A stretch of 64,000 nucleotides of DNA. It comes from Centipeda infelix ATCC 43532. Its GTDB lineage: Bacteria; Bacillota; Negativicutes; Selenomonadales; Selenomonadaceae. Position numbers and translations under genes: made by a program. The stretch's first letter is position 1, and each line of letters begins with the position of its first letter. The DNA lies in assembly GCF_000234095.1 (NCBI RefSeq), contig NZ_JH376800.1, forward strand, positions 239,274 to 303,273, written 5' to 3'. Of the stretch, positions 25,286-33,812 are shown one piece after another. The notes beneath the pieces were generated by a model that was not told the origin of the DNA, searched no databases, and saw nothing but the letters and a program-made list of their open reading frames with translations.

Positions 25286-25471
25286 GTGATACAGCGTGCG
25301 GCACAGCCAGCCGCTGCGAAGGCGTTCGCGGCGAAGTGGAAGGGGCGCGGCTGCGAGAAGGGGGAGAGCCAGAAGTTCCGGATGGAGCTCCTGCACACCG
25401 CCTACGGTGTAGAGAAACCTGCTAATTTGCTTGTATTCGAGCAGCAGGTCATGCTCAATTACACGAGCTGA
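25286..25471 (+). pseudogene. N-terminal remnant of a type IIL (MmeI-like) restriction-methyltransferase gene
   Basis: The 61 residues match the start of large fused restriction/DNA methyltransferase proteins. AAKAFAAKWKGRGCEKGESQ, then ELLHTAYGVEKP and FEQQVMLNYTS correspond to the usual KGESQxFW...LL...FGV...FE..V...HTSFIDGYI pattern. The frame ends in TGA exactly where the family continues. The rest of the roughly 900-residue enzyme is absent from the window, so this cannot be a working methyltransferase. A good Shine-Dalgarno (AGGAGG, 25273-25279) and a GTG start are still present, so a short peptide may be made. Family recognition is from memory of the motif, not an alignment. Confidence 0.65.
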
Positions 25472-25540
25472 GGTTAGTTGCTGCAACAAAAATATTGTTG
25501 TAGGCAATATAGCCAATTGGTTAAAGGAGACAGATCAAAC

Positions 25541-26173
25541 GTGATTTCATCAAAGATTCGATTTCCCGTGATCTTCGTGGGGATCTTCGTTGCAGCGATT
25601 CTCGCGTCACTCTACGTTGCGACGTTCGGACGCATGGAGAAGGCAGATGCGGCAGAGAGCATCAAACTTTACTGCGATGCCTTTGTGCGGCAGGATGAGG
25701 AGGCGCAGAAAAAGCTGACCTCGTACGGTGCCCCGACGGACTCATTCAATATGCGGGCGGCGTTCTCGAATGCCCTGCAAACGTCAGGGGCGATGCTCAC
25801 GCCCGAGGAGGCGGCGGAGATCGCCGATGCCTATATGGAGTCGCTGCGCACGGCGACGGTGGAGACGGCGGTGACGGAGCAGGGGGAGGAGCACGCGATG
25901 GTCGAGGTGACGGTGACGCGGTTCAATATGATTGCGGCACGCGAAAAGGCATCTGCGCTCATGCGTCAGCGGATGAAGCTGGACGGCACGCCTGAGGAGC
26001 TCCGTAAGACGGCGGTCGAGGCGACGGCAGAGGCATATCGAGAGCTCGAGCCTGTGGGCACGGTGACGTTCTATGTGCCCGTACGCTACAACGGAGAGAC
26101 ACGAATCTGGGATCCCGCTGATCCGATGCAGTTCGGATTTGATCTTTCGAAACAGACGATGGGAGTGGAATGA
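25541..26173 (+). CDS. membrane-anchored or secreted hypothetical protein
   Basis: The 210-residue product has an N-terminal hydrophobic stretch (VIFVGIFVAAILASLYVATF, residues about 9-28) with no lipobox cysteine, so it is probably an uncleaved anchor. The rest is a soluble alpha/beta domain (IKLYCDAFVRQDEEAQKKL, then VEVTVTRFNMIAAREKA). It is reminiscent of DUF5105-like small exported proteins, but the match is weak. The start is inferred as GTG at 25541, 9 nt after AAAGGAGA; an ATG at 25478 has no Shine-Dalgarno. The stop overlaps the methyltransferase start. Confidence 0.7.
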   Translation: MISSKIRFPVIFVGIFVAAILASLYVATFGRMEKADAAESIKLYCDAFVRQDEEAQKKLTSYGAPTDSFNMRAAFSNALQTSGAMLTPEEAAEIADAYMESLRTATVETAVTEQGEEHAMVEVTVTRFNMIAAREKASALMRQRMKLDGTPEELRKTAVEATAEAYRELEPVGTVTFYVPVRYNGETRIWDPADPMQFGFDLSKQTMGVE

Positions 26174-26823
26174 TGGCAAAAGCAGATTGGCAGAAACTTG
26201 ACCGCGCGACGGTGGAGGGGAATCCGCGCCGTCCTGAGGGGGATGCGGGGCGTGCAATGCTCGCACGTATGAACGAGAGCCACGCGCGGCTCGTGGACTG
26301 GGGGCTCGCGCACCTCGCTCTCCATGCGGGCGATACCGTACTCGATATCGGCTGCGGCGGCGGCAATACGCTCGCGCGGATGGCGGAGCGTGTGACGGAG
26401 GGGCATCTCACAGGAATCGACTACGCGGAGACCTCGGTGGAGGCATCACGCACATTCAACGCTGCTCTTGTCGATGCGGGACGCATGGAGATTCTGCACG
26501 GCTCGGTCGAGGCTCTGCCGTTCGCGGACGCGCATTTCGATGCGGTGGTGACGGTGGAGAGCTTTTACTTCTGGCCGTCGCCTGAGAAAAGTCTGGAGGA
26601 AGTCGCGCGTGTGGTGAAAAAGGGCGGTACGTTCCTCCTGCTCGCCGAGATCTACGGGCGGGACGATCTGCCCGAGGGCATCCGCGCGAAGGTTGCGGGC
26701 TACGATCTGACGAATCCGACTCCCGAGGAGTTCGATCGGCTTTTCCGTGCGGCAGGCTTCTCGGAGGTTACCCTCCATTTCAAAGACGGAGAATACTGGA
26801 TCGCTGTGTGCGGCGTACGGTGA
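26173..26823 (+). CDS. class I SAM-dependent methyltransferase
   Basis: The 216-residue product has the glycine-rich SAM-binding motif VLDIGCGGGNTLARM near residue 57, the acidic residue in LTGIDYAETSVE, and FDAVVTVESFYFW as motif IV. It ends with AGFSEVTLHFKDG. This is the Methyltransf_11/25 type used on small molecules; the substrate cannot be read. Two adjacent ATG codons (26170 and 26173) exist. The second has better spacing from GGGAG, and the previous gene's TGA overlaps both. The pair appears translationally coupled. Confidence 0.85.
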   Translation: MAKADWQKLDRATVEGNPRRPEGDAGRAMLARMNESHARLVDWGLAHLALHAGDTVLDIGCGGGNTLARMAERVTEGHLTGIDYAETSVEASRTFNAALVDAGRMEILHGSVEALPFADAHFDAVVTVESFYFWPSPEKSLEEVARVVKKGGTFLLLAEIYGRDDLPEGIRAKVAGYDLTNPTPEEFDRLFRAAGFSEVTLHFKDGEYWIAVCGVR

Positions 26824-27221
26824 AAATGGCTCTACTTCCGAAGTAGTGGAAATGGTATCATTATCTAGGGAAGCAAGGCTCCATTCGCTTATGTTTTCAA
26901 TCGACCTTCGATCGGTATCCATGCACATAAGCTGCTGGCGCCCCTACCGTCACGCTGACGCGTGCCACCTCCCCCGCAGCGGCGGGGGAGGCTGATCTAC
27001 TGTGCCCAAAGCCTCCCCCGTGCACCGACGGGGGAGAGGGGACCGCGGAGCGGTGGAAGGGGCGCTTTGAACGGCATAAGCACTGCTTGTGTATTGATGT
27101 GTTCATGGCGGCACCATGGATCAGTGCTGCCTTAACGGCATCTATTCTAAAAATAACTTTTCAACTAGTTTTGGAGTAGAACCCCCAAAATTACTACATC
27201 TGTTGGCTGCTCAATAAATCG
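26824..27221. other. 398-nt intergenic stretch made of repeats
   Basis: No gene was seen. It contains a short palindrome CTACTTCCGAAGTAG, a REP-like inverted pair (26938-27073) and degenerate copies of the TARGGAAGC element end: TAGGGAAGC at 26866-26874 and, inverted, ATCAGTGCTGCCTTA at 27120-27134. The latter two could mark the limits of a decayed 269-bp element with the REP pair inside. Confidence 0.45.
26938..27073. repeat. two REP-like palindromic units in inverted orientation
   Basis: Unit 1 (about 26938-26992) runs GCGCCCCTACCG, a short hairpin, GCCACCTCCCCCGC and GCGGGGGAGGC. Unit 2 (about 27011-27073) is its approximate reverse complement: CCTCCCCCGT, ACGGGGGAG, GGACCGCGGAGCGGTGG, AGGGGCGC. 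Each unit forms a GC-rich stem, and together they form a large BIME-like inverted repeat. A third unit is at 38320. Confidence 0.65.
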
Positions 27222-27269
27222 AAAAAAGTTGTTGTACGAGGTCGTTTGATCTCATACAACAACTTTTTT
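27222..27269. terminator. bidirectional terminator
   Basis: AAAAAAGTTGTTGTA (27222-27236) pairs perfectly over 15 bp with TACAACAACTTTTTT (27255-27269). Because the stem ends in A6/T6 it can work on both strands. It directly follows the ATP-grasp gene on the minus strand. Confidence 0.85.
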
Positions 27270-27270
27270 A

Positions 27271-28464
27271 TTATCCCTGCTGTTCCTGTACGAAGCGGAT
27301 GAACTCGTCGGTCTCCGCCTGTCCGCTCAGCTTTGCCGTATACATGTGGTTGCCCATTTGCGGCCACATCATCTCGGGCATGCGCTCGCACATGACGATC
27401 TTGCCCGCATATCGCGCGAGAATGTCCTCGTGCGTATGCACATAGCGGTGGAAGTCGCGACGGCTCGCGTATGCACAGTAGCAATGCTCATTCCGATCGG
27501 GGAGGAGGCGGCGGTTCGCCGTGATCATGTCCGCCCAGATCTCGTAGACATCGGTGGAGTGCGCGAAGTTCATCATATCGGTGGTGTAGCCGCCCGCCGG
27601 CCGCATATTGACCTCGAGCCCGACGAAGTCGCCGACCGCACCGAGCCCCGGTTTTTCTTTTGTCAGGCGGAAGAACTCCAGGTGGACGAAGCGGCTGTGC
27701 ACATGAAATGCCTTGAGCGTGGCGCGCCCTGCCTTCTTGAGCGCATCGGGCACGATGTCCGTCGTGTAGTAGGAGAGGTCGAGCTGATAGAGTACGATGT
27801 CCATAACGGACGGCGGCCAGACGGTCATGGACTCAAAGATCGGGTTGGCATCTGCGTCCACAATCGCATCGTAGGAGCAGATGTCACCTGTGACGAACTC
27901 CTCCATGACGTAGGGGACGGTCGGCTTCGATGCGTAGAAATGGCGCAGCTCGTCATGGTTGTCGATGCGGTAGGTATCTGTTGCACCGACCCCCGTATCG
28001 GGCTTGACGATGACGGGGTAGCCAACCTCGGCGAGGAACTCCTCAGCGGCGGCGAGCGTCGTGACCTTTGTGAGGCGTGCAGTCGGGATGCCTGCCTTTT
28101 TATAAAAGGGTTTCATCGCAGACTTGTTCTTGATGTGGTCCATGTCGCCCGTCTGCCAGCCCGTGCGGATGTTGAAGTCGGTACGCAGGTGCGCATCACT
28201 CGTAAGCCAATACTCGTTGTTCGACTCAAGCCAGTCGATGCGTCCGTACTTGAACGTGAAGAATGCGACGGCACGCAGCATCTGGTCGTAGTCGGCGAGC
28301 GAGGGGACGAAGTAGTATTCGGTCAGCGACTCGCGTACCTCGTGAGCAAGTTGATCGTAGGGGGTGTCGCCGATGCCGAGGACGTTGACCCCCTTCTTTT
28401 TGAGGCGGTCGCAGAAGTTCCAGTAGACGCGTGGGAACTGCGGAGATATAAAGATAAAGTTCAT
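27271..28464 (-). CDS. ATP-grasp domain protein
   Basis: The 397-residue soluble protein starts with a Rossmann-like pre-ATP-grasp region (NFIFISPQFPRVYWNFCDRL, GIGDTPYDQL). The ATP-grasp fold follows: KNKSAMKPFYKKAGIPTARL, YPVIVKPDTGVGATDTYRI as the lysine and glycine-rich loop, and a later metal site in GLEVNMRPAGGYTTDMMN (Glu and Asn ligands). These enzymes join a carboxylate to an amine or thiol using ATP. The substrate is unknown. It is 13 nt downstream of an esterase gene and cotranscribed with it. Confidence 0.88.
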   Translation of the reverse strand: MNFIFISPQFPRVYWNFCDRLKKKGVNVLGIGDTPYDQLAHEVRESLTEYYFVPSLADYDQMLRAVAFFTFKYGRIDWLESNNEYWLTSDAHLRTDFNIRTGWQTGDMDHIKNKSAMKPFYKKAGIPTARLTKVTTLAAAEEFLAEVGYPVIVKPDTGVGATDTYRIDNHDELRHFYASKPTVPYVMEEFVTGDICSYDAIVDADANPIFESMTVWPPSVMDIVLYQLDLSYYTTDIVPDALKKAGRATLKAFHVHSRFVHLEFFRLTKEKPGLGAVGDFVGLEVNMRPAGGYTTDMMNFAHSTDVYEIWADMITANRRLLPDRNEHCYCAYASRRDFHRYVHTHEDILARYAGKIVMCERMPEMMWPQMGNHMYTAKLSGQAETDEFIRFVQEQQG

Positions 28465-28477
28465 GATGCTGCCTCAC

Positions 28478-29233
28478 TCAAGGTTCTTCACGTAGGACGA
28501 AGGGGAGAAAGTAGGCGAACTGCTTCTTCCACCAGTCCCAGTCATGATCGACATCGTAGCCCCAGAAGTCGACCCATGCGTGGATGTCCTTGCTGTAGAG
28601 CACATCACCCATGAGTGCCGTCGTGCGACGTCCTTCCTCCTCCCAGCGTCCCTGTCCGACGCACAGGACGATGCGTCTCTGATTGTAAAGGTCTATATAG
28701 GGGTGGTCGCCCGGCATATTTGCGAGGAAGTCGAGCGGAGAGTTGTCATAGAGTACGTCGTTCATCCAACCGTCGGTGAAGAATTTCGCATCGTAGACAC
28801 CCGAGAGCGCGAGTACGCCGCCCATGAGGTCGGGACGGCGGAAGAAGACAATCGCGGCGTGCAGTCCGCCGAGGCTGCATCCTGCGGCGATTGGCAGTCG
28901 ACCGCTCGTGTTTTCCCTGTAGATGCGGGGGACGACCTCGTCGATGATATAGCCGTAGTACTGCTCCTGCCGCTGTGCACGCCACACCTTGTCGCCCCAG
29001 GTGTTTGACCATGTCTCCGTGTCCACAGTGTCGACGCAGAAGAGCTGGATGCGTCCGCGCTTGAGATCATCTGCCATTGCCTCGATCATGCCGAAGTTCT
29101 CGAAGTTGTCGCTCATGGCATCCTGTGTCGGGAAGATGAGGAGCGGAACACCGCTCGGCTTGCCGTAGACGCGTATATTCATGACGCGGTCGAGCCGCGT
29201 GCTGTGCCAGTTGATTTCGGTCGCGTTTGTCAT
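28478..29233 (-). CDS. alpha/beta-hydrolase, putative esterase family
   Basis: The 251-residue hydrolase of the esterase D/PF00756 type has nucleophile S120 in the elbow AAGCSLGGLHAA. An acid residue lies in the GYDVD segment and the catalytic His in DVDHDWDWWKKQ near the end. There is no signal peptide, so it is cytoplasmic. AAGGAGG precedes the ATG and a strong promoter lies upstream. The pairing with an ATP-grasp ligase suggests one step makes and the other trims or transfers an ester, amide or peptide-like product; this is inference from context. Confidence 0.88.
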   Translation of the reverse strand: MTNATEINWHSTRLDRVMNIRVYGKPSGVPLLIFPTQDAMSDNFENFGMIEAMADDLKRGRIQLFCVDTVDTETWSNTWGDKVWRAQRQEQYYGYIIDEVVPRIYRENTSGRLPIAAGCSLGGLHAAIVFFRRPDLMGGVLALSGVYDAKFFTDGWMNDVLYDNSPLDFLANMPGDHPYIDLYNQRRIVLCVGQGRWEEEGRRTTALMGDVLYSKDIHAWVDFWGYDVDHDWDWWKKQFAYFLPFVLREEP

Positions 29234-29269
29234 AAAAACCTCCTTGGGTTATCCTCTGCTGACAGTTAC

Positions 29270-29298
29270 ACTCTAGCGAATCCAATGAGGTTTGTCAA
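29270..29298 (-). promoter_or_regulatory. promoter of the esterase/ATP-grasp pair
   Basis: On the minus strand, consensus -35 TTGACA (29293-29298), a 17-nt spacer and TAGAGT (29270-29275), 37 nt before the esterase start. Confidence 0.75.
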
Positions 29299-29314
29299 AT
29301 GGAATCCTGCGTTC

Positions 29315-29695
29315 TTATGTTTCTCCTCGTATGGTGGGGACGCGGCAGAGGAGAAAGATGAGGTGCGCTGTCCACACTGCGCCGAGCAGGATGCGTGCGG
29401 GCAGGAAATCCGTCACATAGAAGGACAGCCCCATGATTGCTGTCACGGGGAGAAGGATGCGCAGTTTTTTCGCGCGTGTCATGCCGCGGCGGCTGTCCTC
29501 CATGAGTCGCACTGTCTCGCGGTGAATGCGCGTCGTCCGCAGCCACGCGTCCAGACGGCGTGAGCCGCGCGTGAAACAGTAGGCAGCGAGCAGGACGAAC
29601 GGGACGGTTGGGAGGACGGGGAGGAATACGCCGAGGATGCCGAGCCCGAGACTGATGAGGCCGAGCGTTACAAAGAAAAATTTTTTTAGGAGCAT
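29315..29695 (-). CDS. DUF454/YbaN family small inner-membrane protein
   Basis: The 126-residue product has an N-terminal pair of hydrophobic segments (FFFVTLGLISLGLGILGVF, then TVPFVLLAAYCFTRGSRRLD), the signature of YbaN/DUF454. Another helix pair lies near the C-terminus (AILLGAVWTAHLIFLLC region). Function is unknown. The start at 29695 is chosen because AGAGGAAA precedes it and the family begins there; a longer open frame upstream has no membrane-protein character. It is expressed towards the esterase pair but is separated from it by that pair's own promoter. Confidence 0.85.
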   Translation of the reverse strand: MLLKKFFFVTLGLISLGLGILGVFLPVLPTVPFVLLAAYCFTRGSRRLDAWLRTTRIHRETVRLMEDSRRGMTRAKKLRILLPVTAIMGLSFYVTDFLPARILLGAVWTAHLIFLLCRVPTIRGET

Positions 29696-29770
29696 GGATT
29701 TTCCTCTGAAATAAGAATCATTTACCGAAAAGAGAATAGCATGAGACGAAGAAAATGGCAACGCAGCATT

Positions 29771-29798
29771 TTGTAGTTTTTTTGATTTGTGGTATAAT
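29771..29798 (+). promoter_or_regulatory. ftsEX operon promoter
   Basis: TTGTAG (29771-29776), a 16-nt spacer and TATAAT (29793-29798), 70 nt before ftsE. Confidence 0.6.
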
Positions 29799-29868
29799 GA
29801 AAAACAGTTTTTTAGAGACTCCTGTGTCATCGATGGAGTCTCACGTTGGAGAGGAATGAGACGAAGAT

Positions 29869-30555
29869 ATGATCCGAATGAAAAATGTCTCAAAGATATA
29901 TGACAATGGTGTTGTTGCCCTCGATCATGTCAGTATCGAGATCGGGAAGGGGGAGTTCATTTTCGTGGTCGGCGTGAGCGGCGCGGGCAAGTCCACGTTC
30001 ATCAAGATGCTCTTCCGAGAGGAGCTGCCGACAGAGGGGGAGCTGTTTGTCAACGGGCATGATGTTGTCCATATGGATCCGCAGGATGTGCCGTATCTCA
30101 GGCGCGGGCTCGGTGTGATCTTTCAGGACTATCGGCTGCTCTCGGACAAGACGGTCTACGAGAATGTGGCGTTCGCAATGCGCGTGATCGAGGCACCGCG
30201 CCAGATGATTCAGCGGCGTGTGAATGCGGTGCTGGACGTGGTCGGGCTGCGTGACAAATATCGCAATTTCCCCTCGCAGCTTTCGGGCGGCGAGCAGCAG
30301 CGCGTGGCGATCGCACGCGCCATTGTGAACGATCCTGCGATTCTCATCGCAGATGAGCCGACGGGGAATCTCGATCCCGAGACGAGTTGGGACATTATGG
30401 ATATTTTTAAGCGAATCAATGCATCGGGGACGACCATCGTTATGGCAACACATGACAAGGGCATTGTCGATACGATGCAGCGCCGTGTCATCGCCATTGA
30501 GGGCGGCCACATTGTGCGCGATGAGCAGCGCGGAGGGTATGGCTATGAAGATTAG
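29869..30555 (+). CDS. ftsE: cell division ATP-binding protein FtsE
   Basis: ABC ATPase that with FtsX controls peptidoglycan hydrolases at the division site. The product is 228 residues: Walker A VVGVSGAGKSTFIK, Q-loop FQDYRLL, signature [16 protein letters not shown], Walker [13 protein letters not shown] and the H-loop MATHDKG. Typical FtsE start MIRMKNVSKIYDNGVVALD. It overlaps ftsX by 11 nt. The genes envC and ctpA follow, the classic Firmicutes order. Confidence 0.96.
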   Translation: MIRMKNVSKIYDNGVVALDHVSIEIGKGEFIFVVGVSGAGKSTFIKMLFREELPTEGELFVNGHDVVHMDPQDVPYLRRGLGVIFQDYRLLSDKTVYENVAFAMRVIEAPRQMIQRRVNAVLDVVGLRDKYRNFPSQLSGGEQQRVAIARAIVNDPAILIADEPTGNLDPETSWDIMDIFKRINASGTTIVMATHDKGIVDTMQRRVIAIEGGHIVRDEQRGGYGYED

Positions 30556-31432
30556 AACCGCCGAATACTATGTGCAGGAGGTCTTTCGCTCCTTACGACG
30601 CAACAACTGGATGACGTTTGCGGCGGTTGGTACGGTGGCGGTCTCACTCTTTATCCTCGGGGTTTTCCTCATCCTCGCGCTGAATATGAACCGTGCCGCC
30701 TCTCTGCTTGAGTCGCAGGTGCAGATCAGCGTCTATATGAAGGATGATCTCGCGGAGGATGAGGAGCAGGAGCTCGGAGCAAAGATCCGTGCCCTGCAGG
30801 GGATTGAGTCGGTCAAATACGTTGGGCGTGAGGAGGCGCGTACACGCCTCTCGGAGCGTCTCGGCGAGCAGAAGTATCTGTTGGACGCACTCGGCGACAA
30901 GAATCCGCTGCCGAATGCCTACGAGGTGACTGTGCGTCAGCCGGACATGGTGGAGACGGCGGCGAAGCAGATCGAGCGCATGGACGGCGTGGAGTCCGCG
31001 AAGTATGGACAGGATGTGGTGGAGCACCTCTTTGACATCACGCGCCTTGTGCGTATCTTCGGCGTGCTGCTCATCCTGCTGCTCGGCGGTGCGACGGTCT
31101 TTATCATTGCAAATACGATCCGTCTGACGGTATTTGCACGGCGGCGCGAGATTGCAATTATGAAGTATGTCGGTGCGACGGATGAGTTCATCCGCTGGCC
31201 GTTCGTGTTGGAGGGCGTTGTGCTCGGCTGCATCGGCGGCGTGATTTCCGCATTCGTCCTGCGCAGTTTCTATGCGGGCGTGACGAACAAGGTCTACGAT
31301 ACGCTTGCGTTCTTCCCACTGATCCCGCAGTCGCCGTTTATGACATACGTGAGCATTGTCATTGTACTGCTCGGCATGGCGATCGGAGCGGCGGGCGCAT
31401 GGGTGTCGCTGAAGCGTTTCCTGAAGGTGTAA
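30545..31432 (+). CDS. ftsX: cell division protein FtsX
   Basis: The 295-residue membrane partner of FtsE has TM1 at about residues 20-45, a large extracytoplasmic loop (VQISVYMKDDLAEDEE, ALQGIESVKYVGREEA) that contacts the hydrolase activator, and three C-terminal helices. It ends in the MacB-like fold (ANTIRLTVFARRREIAIMKY). The ATG at 30545 is chosen over one at 30539: GGAGGG (30532-30537) is 7 nt from the former and 1 nt from the latter. Confidence 0.95.
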   Translation: MKIRTAEYYVQEVFRSLRRNNWMTFAAVGTVAVSLFILGVFLILALNMNRAASLLESQVQISVYMKDDLAEDEEQELGAKIRALQGIESVKYVGREEARTRLSERLGEQKYLLDALGDKNPLPNAYEVTVRQPDMVETAAKQIERMDGVESAKYGQDVVEHLFDITRLVRIFGVLLILLLGGATVFIIANTIRLTVFARRREIAIMKYVGATDEFIRWPFVLEGVVLGCIGGVISAFVLRSFYAGVTNKVYDTLAFFPLIPQSPFMTYVSIVIVLLGMAIGAAGAWVSLKRFLKV

Positions 31433-31439
31433 TACGGAT

Positions 31440-32555
31440 ATGGAACAAGGGTTGAAAAAGACGTTTGTGGCGGCACTCGCCGTGACCTTTCTTGCTGCAG
31501 GCCAGAGCACGGCTGCGACCCTCGAGGAGGAGCGCGACAGCTACGATGCACAGGTGGAGGAGCTTGGGCGGCAGAGCGACGAGCTCGCGGGCAAGATCGA
31601 CTCGCTCTCAGAGCAGAAGCGCATTCTGGACGAGCAGGCGGATGCGGCAATCGCCGAGCACAAGGCACGCCGCGCCGAGCTGAACGCGACGCTCGAACGC
31701 CTTGAGGAGAACGAGGAGAAGCTTGAGGTCGCCGAGCGCGACTATGCACGCAAGAGCGATGTGCTTGGGAGGCGCGTGCGCGACATCTACATCAACGGGC
31801 AGATCTCCTATGTGGATGTGCTCTTCGGCGCGAAGGATTTTTCGGATTTCCTCACGCGCATGGACCTCCTAAAGCGTGTCATCAAGCAGGACTACGACCT
31901 CGTGCATGAGGTACTCGCACAGCGCAACGCGATGCGTGCGCTCAAGGAGGAGCTTGAGAAGGATCGTGCGGCGCAGGAACCCCTTGAGAAGAAGGCGCGT
32001 GAAGCACGTCTTGCGATGGAGGACAAGGTCGAGGCGCAGCAGGCACTCATCGAGCAGATGAAGTACGACAAGGAGACGATTGATCGCAAGCAGGACGAGT
32101 CACGCGCGGCATCGGAACGCATCACTCGTATGCTTCAGCGCAGCGGCCTGCGGAATCTCCCCGTGCAAGGCTCGGGTGCGATGATCTGGCCGCTTGCGGG
32201 CTCGATCACGTCGGATTTTGGTTGGCGCACGCACCCCATCACGGGGGCGCAGCGCTTCCACAGCGGCATCGACATCGGCGGCGACTACGGCGATCCGATC
32301 TACGCAGCACAGGCGGGAACGGTTGAGTACGCGGGCTGGATCTCGGGCTACGGCAACGCCGTTATCATCAACCATGGCGGCGGCATTTCGACGCTGTACG
32401 GACACTGTCAGTCGCTCGATGTGAGCACGGGGCAGAGTGTCGCGCAGGGCGAGCTGATTGCCGAGTGCGGCTCCACGGGCAACTCCACAGGGCCGCACTG
32501 CCACTTCGAGGTGCGCGTCAACGGTGAGCCGGTGAATCCGCTTGGGTATTTATAA
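31440..32555 (+). CDS. EnvC-like murein hydrolase activator or M23 endopeptidase
   Basis: The 371-residue product has a signal peptide (FVAALAVTFLAAGQSTAA). A long coiled coil spans residues about 28-235, as in EnvC and PcsB-type partners of FtsX. The C-terminal M23/LytM domain has its metal ligands intact: H274 and D278 in HSGIDIGG, and H353/H355 in GPHCHFEV. With these present it could be an active endopeptidase, unlike E. coli EnvC, which has lost them. It begins 7 nt after ftsX, so it is the likely partner recruited and activated by FtsEX. Confidence 0.92.
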   Translation: MEQGLKKTFVAALAVTFLAAGQSTAATLEEERDSYDAQVEELGRQSDELAGKIDSLSEQKRILDEQADAAIAEHKARRAELNATLERLEENEEKLEVAERDYARKSDVLGRRVRDIYINGQISYVDVLFGAKDFSDFLTRMDLLKRVIKQDYDLVHEVLAQRNAMRALKEELEKDRAAQEPLEKKAREARLAMEDKVEAQQALIEQMKYDKETIDRKQDESRAASERITRMLQRSGLRNLPVQGSGAMIWPLAGSITSDFGWRTHPITGAQRFHSGIDIGGDYGDPIYAAQAGTVEYAGWISGYGNAVIINHGGGISTLYGHCQSLDVSTGQSVAQGELIAECGSTGNSTGPHCHFEVRVNGEPVNPLGYL

Positions 32556-32567
32556 ACGAAAGAGCAT

Positions 32568-33713
32568 ATGAGCAGAAAAAAACTAATTTCTATCGTCCTT
32601 TTATCCGCATTCCTCGGGAGTATGCTGACCGTCTTTGCAGCGGGGGCACTCCTGCGCTCGGCGGGGCTGTATGCGGACGATGTCCTGCGCCTTTTTGGCG
32701 TGATGCAGTTCATCCAGACGCGCTACGTCAATGCGCCGAATACGACGAAGCTCATTGACGGTGCGATTGGGGGGATGGTCTCCTCGCTCGACGATCCGCA
32801 CTCCGTCTATATGCCGCCCTCGATGTTCAAGGAGCTGCGCCAGCACACGGAGGGCTCGTTCGGCGGCATCGGTGTGACGATGGGGTTCAAGGACAACAAC
32901 GTCAAGATCATCTCCGTCCTCGAAGGGACGCCCGGTGAGGCGGCGGGGCTGCGTGCGGGGGATGAGATTCTCGCCGTGGATGGCACGCCGACGAGCGAAC
33001 TTCAGAACGAGGAGGTTGCGCTCCGCATCCGCGGCGAGGCGGGGACGCAGGTCGTTCTGCGCATCCTGCGTGACGGAGCGGAGCAGGAGTACACGATCAC
33101 GCGCGACATCATACAGGTTGCGTCTGTGCGCGGTGTGCTCGTCGAGGGGACGAGCATCGGCTACATCCGTATCGGCTCGTTTGCCGAGCATACGGGCGAG
33201 GAGTTTGCTGCGGAGATGAGTCGCCTTGCGGGCGAGGGGATGACCTCGCTCATCATCGATCTGCGTGAGAATCCGGGCGGGCTCATCACGAGCTGTGCTG
33301 CCGTTGCCGAGCAAGTTGTTCCGGCAGGCGTGATTGTCTCTGTCATTGATCGCAACGGCGGTGAGGAGGTCTATCGCTCCTCGCTCAGTGAACGCAAATA
33401 TCCGATTGCTGTGCTCATCGATGAGAACAGTGCAAGTGCCTCGGAAATCCTTGCGGGTGCACTCCAGGATACGGGCGCGGGCACGATCATCGGTACGACC
33501 TCGTACGGCAAGGGGTCGGTGCAGGCAGTCCTGCCACTCTTCCACGAGGACGGTTTGAAGCTCACGATTGCAAAGTACGTGACCCCGAGCGGTCGTTCCA
33601 TCGACGGTACGGGGATCACCCCCGATATCATCGTCGAGCGTTCGCCCTCGGACACGACGGATGTGCAGTTTGAGGCGGCGAAGAAGTATCTCATAGAACA
33701 TCCGTCACTCTAA
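32568..33713 (+). CDS. carboxy-terminal processing protease (S41)
   Basis: The 381-residue product has an N-terminal membrane anchor or signal (residues 5-28), then a PDZ domain (about 95-180: FGGIGVTMGFKDNNVKIISV, PGEAAGLRAGDEIL). The S41 protease core has nucleophile S290 within ENSASASEILAGAL and general-base K315 in SYGKGSVQ. It acts outside the cytoplasmic membrane. In this position after envC it probably degrades or processes peptidoglycan hydrolases or their activators, as shown for CtpA/Prc homologues elsewhere; that role is inferred. Confidence 0.94.
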   Translation: MSRKKLISIVLLSAFLGSMLTVFAAGALLRSAGLYADDVLRLFGVMQFIQTRYVNAPNTTKLIDGAIGGMVSSLDDPHSVYMPPSMFKELRQHTEGSFGGIGVTMGFKDNNVKIISVLEGTPGEAAGLRAGDEILAVDGTPTSELQNEEVALRIRGEAGTQVVLRILRDGAEQEYTITRDIIQVASVRGVLVEGTSIGYIRIGSFAEHTGEEFAAEMSRLAGEGMTSLIIDLRENPGGLITSCAAVAEQVVPAGVIVSVIDRNGGEEVYRSSLSERKYPIAVLIDENSASASEILAGALQDTGAGTIIGTTSYGKGSVQAVLPLFHEDGLKLTIAKYVTPSGRSIDGTGITPDIIVERSPSDTTDVQFEAAKKYLIEHPSL

Positions 33714-33740
33714 GGTAAAAATAACAGCGTTTTAAGAAAG

Positions 33741-33774
33741 ACATAGCGCCCCTGCGTTAGCATGGGCGCTGTGT
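33741..33774 (+). other. hairpin between ctpA and tolC-like genes
   Basis: ACATAGCGCCC (33741-33751) pairs with GGGCGCTGTGT (33764-33774), 11 bp with one G-U. No T-run follows. It may be a weak terminator for the ftsEX operon. Confidence 0.45.
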
Positions 33775-33812
33775 TATATGGACGAATTTCCTATATGGTG
33801 GAGGAAGATTTT

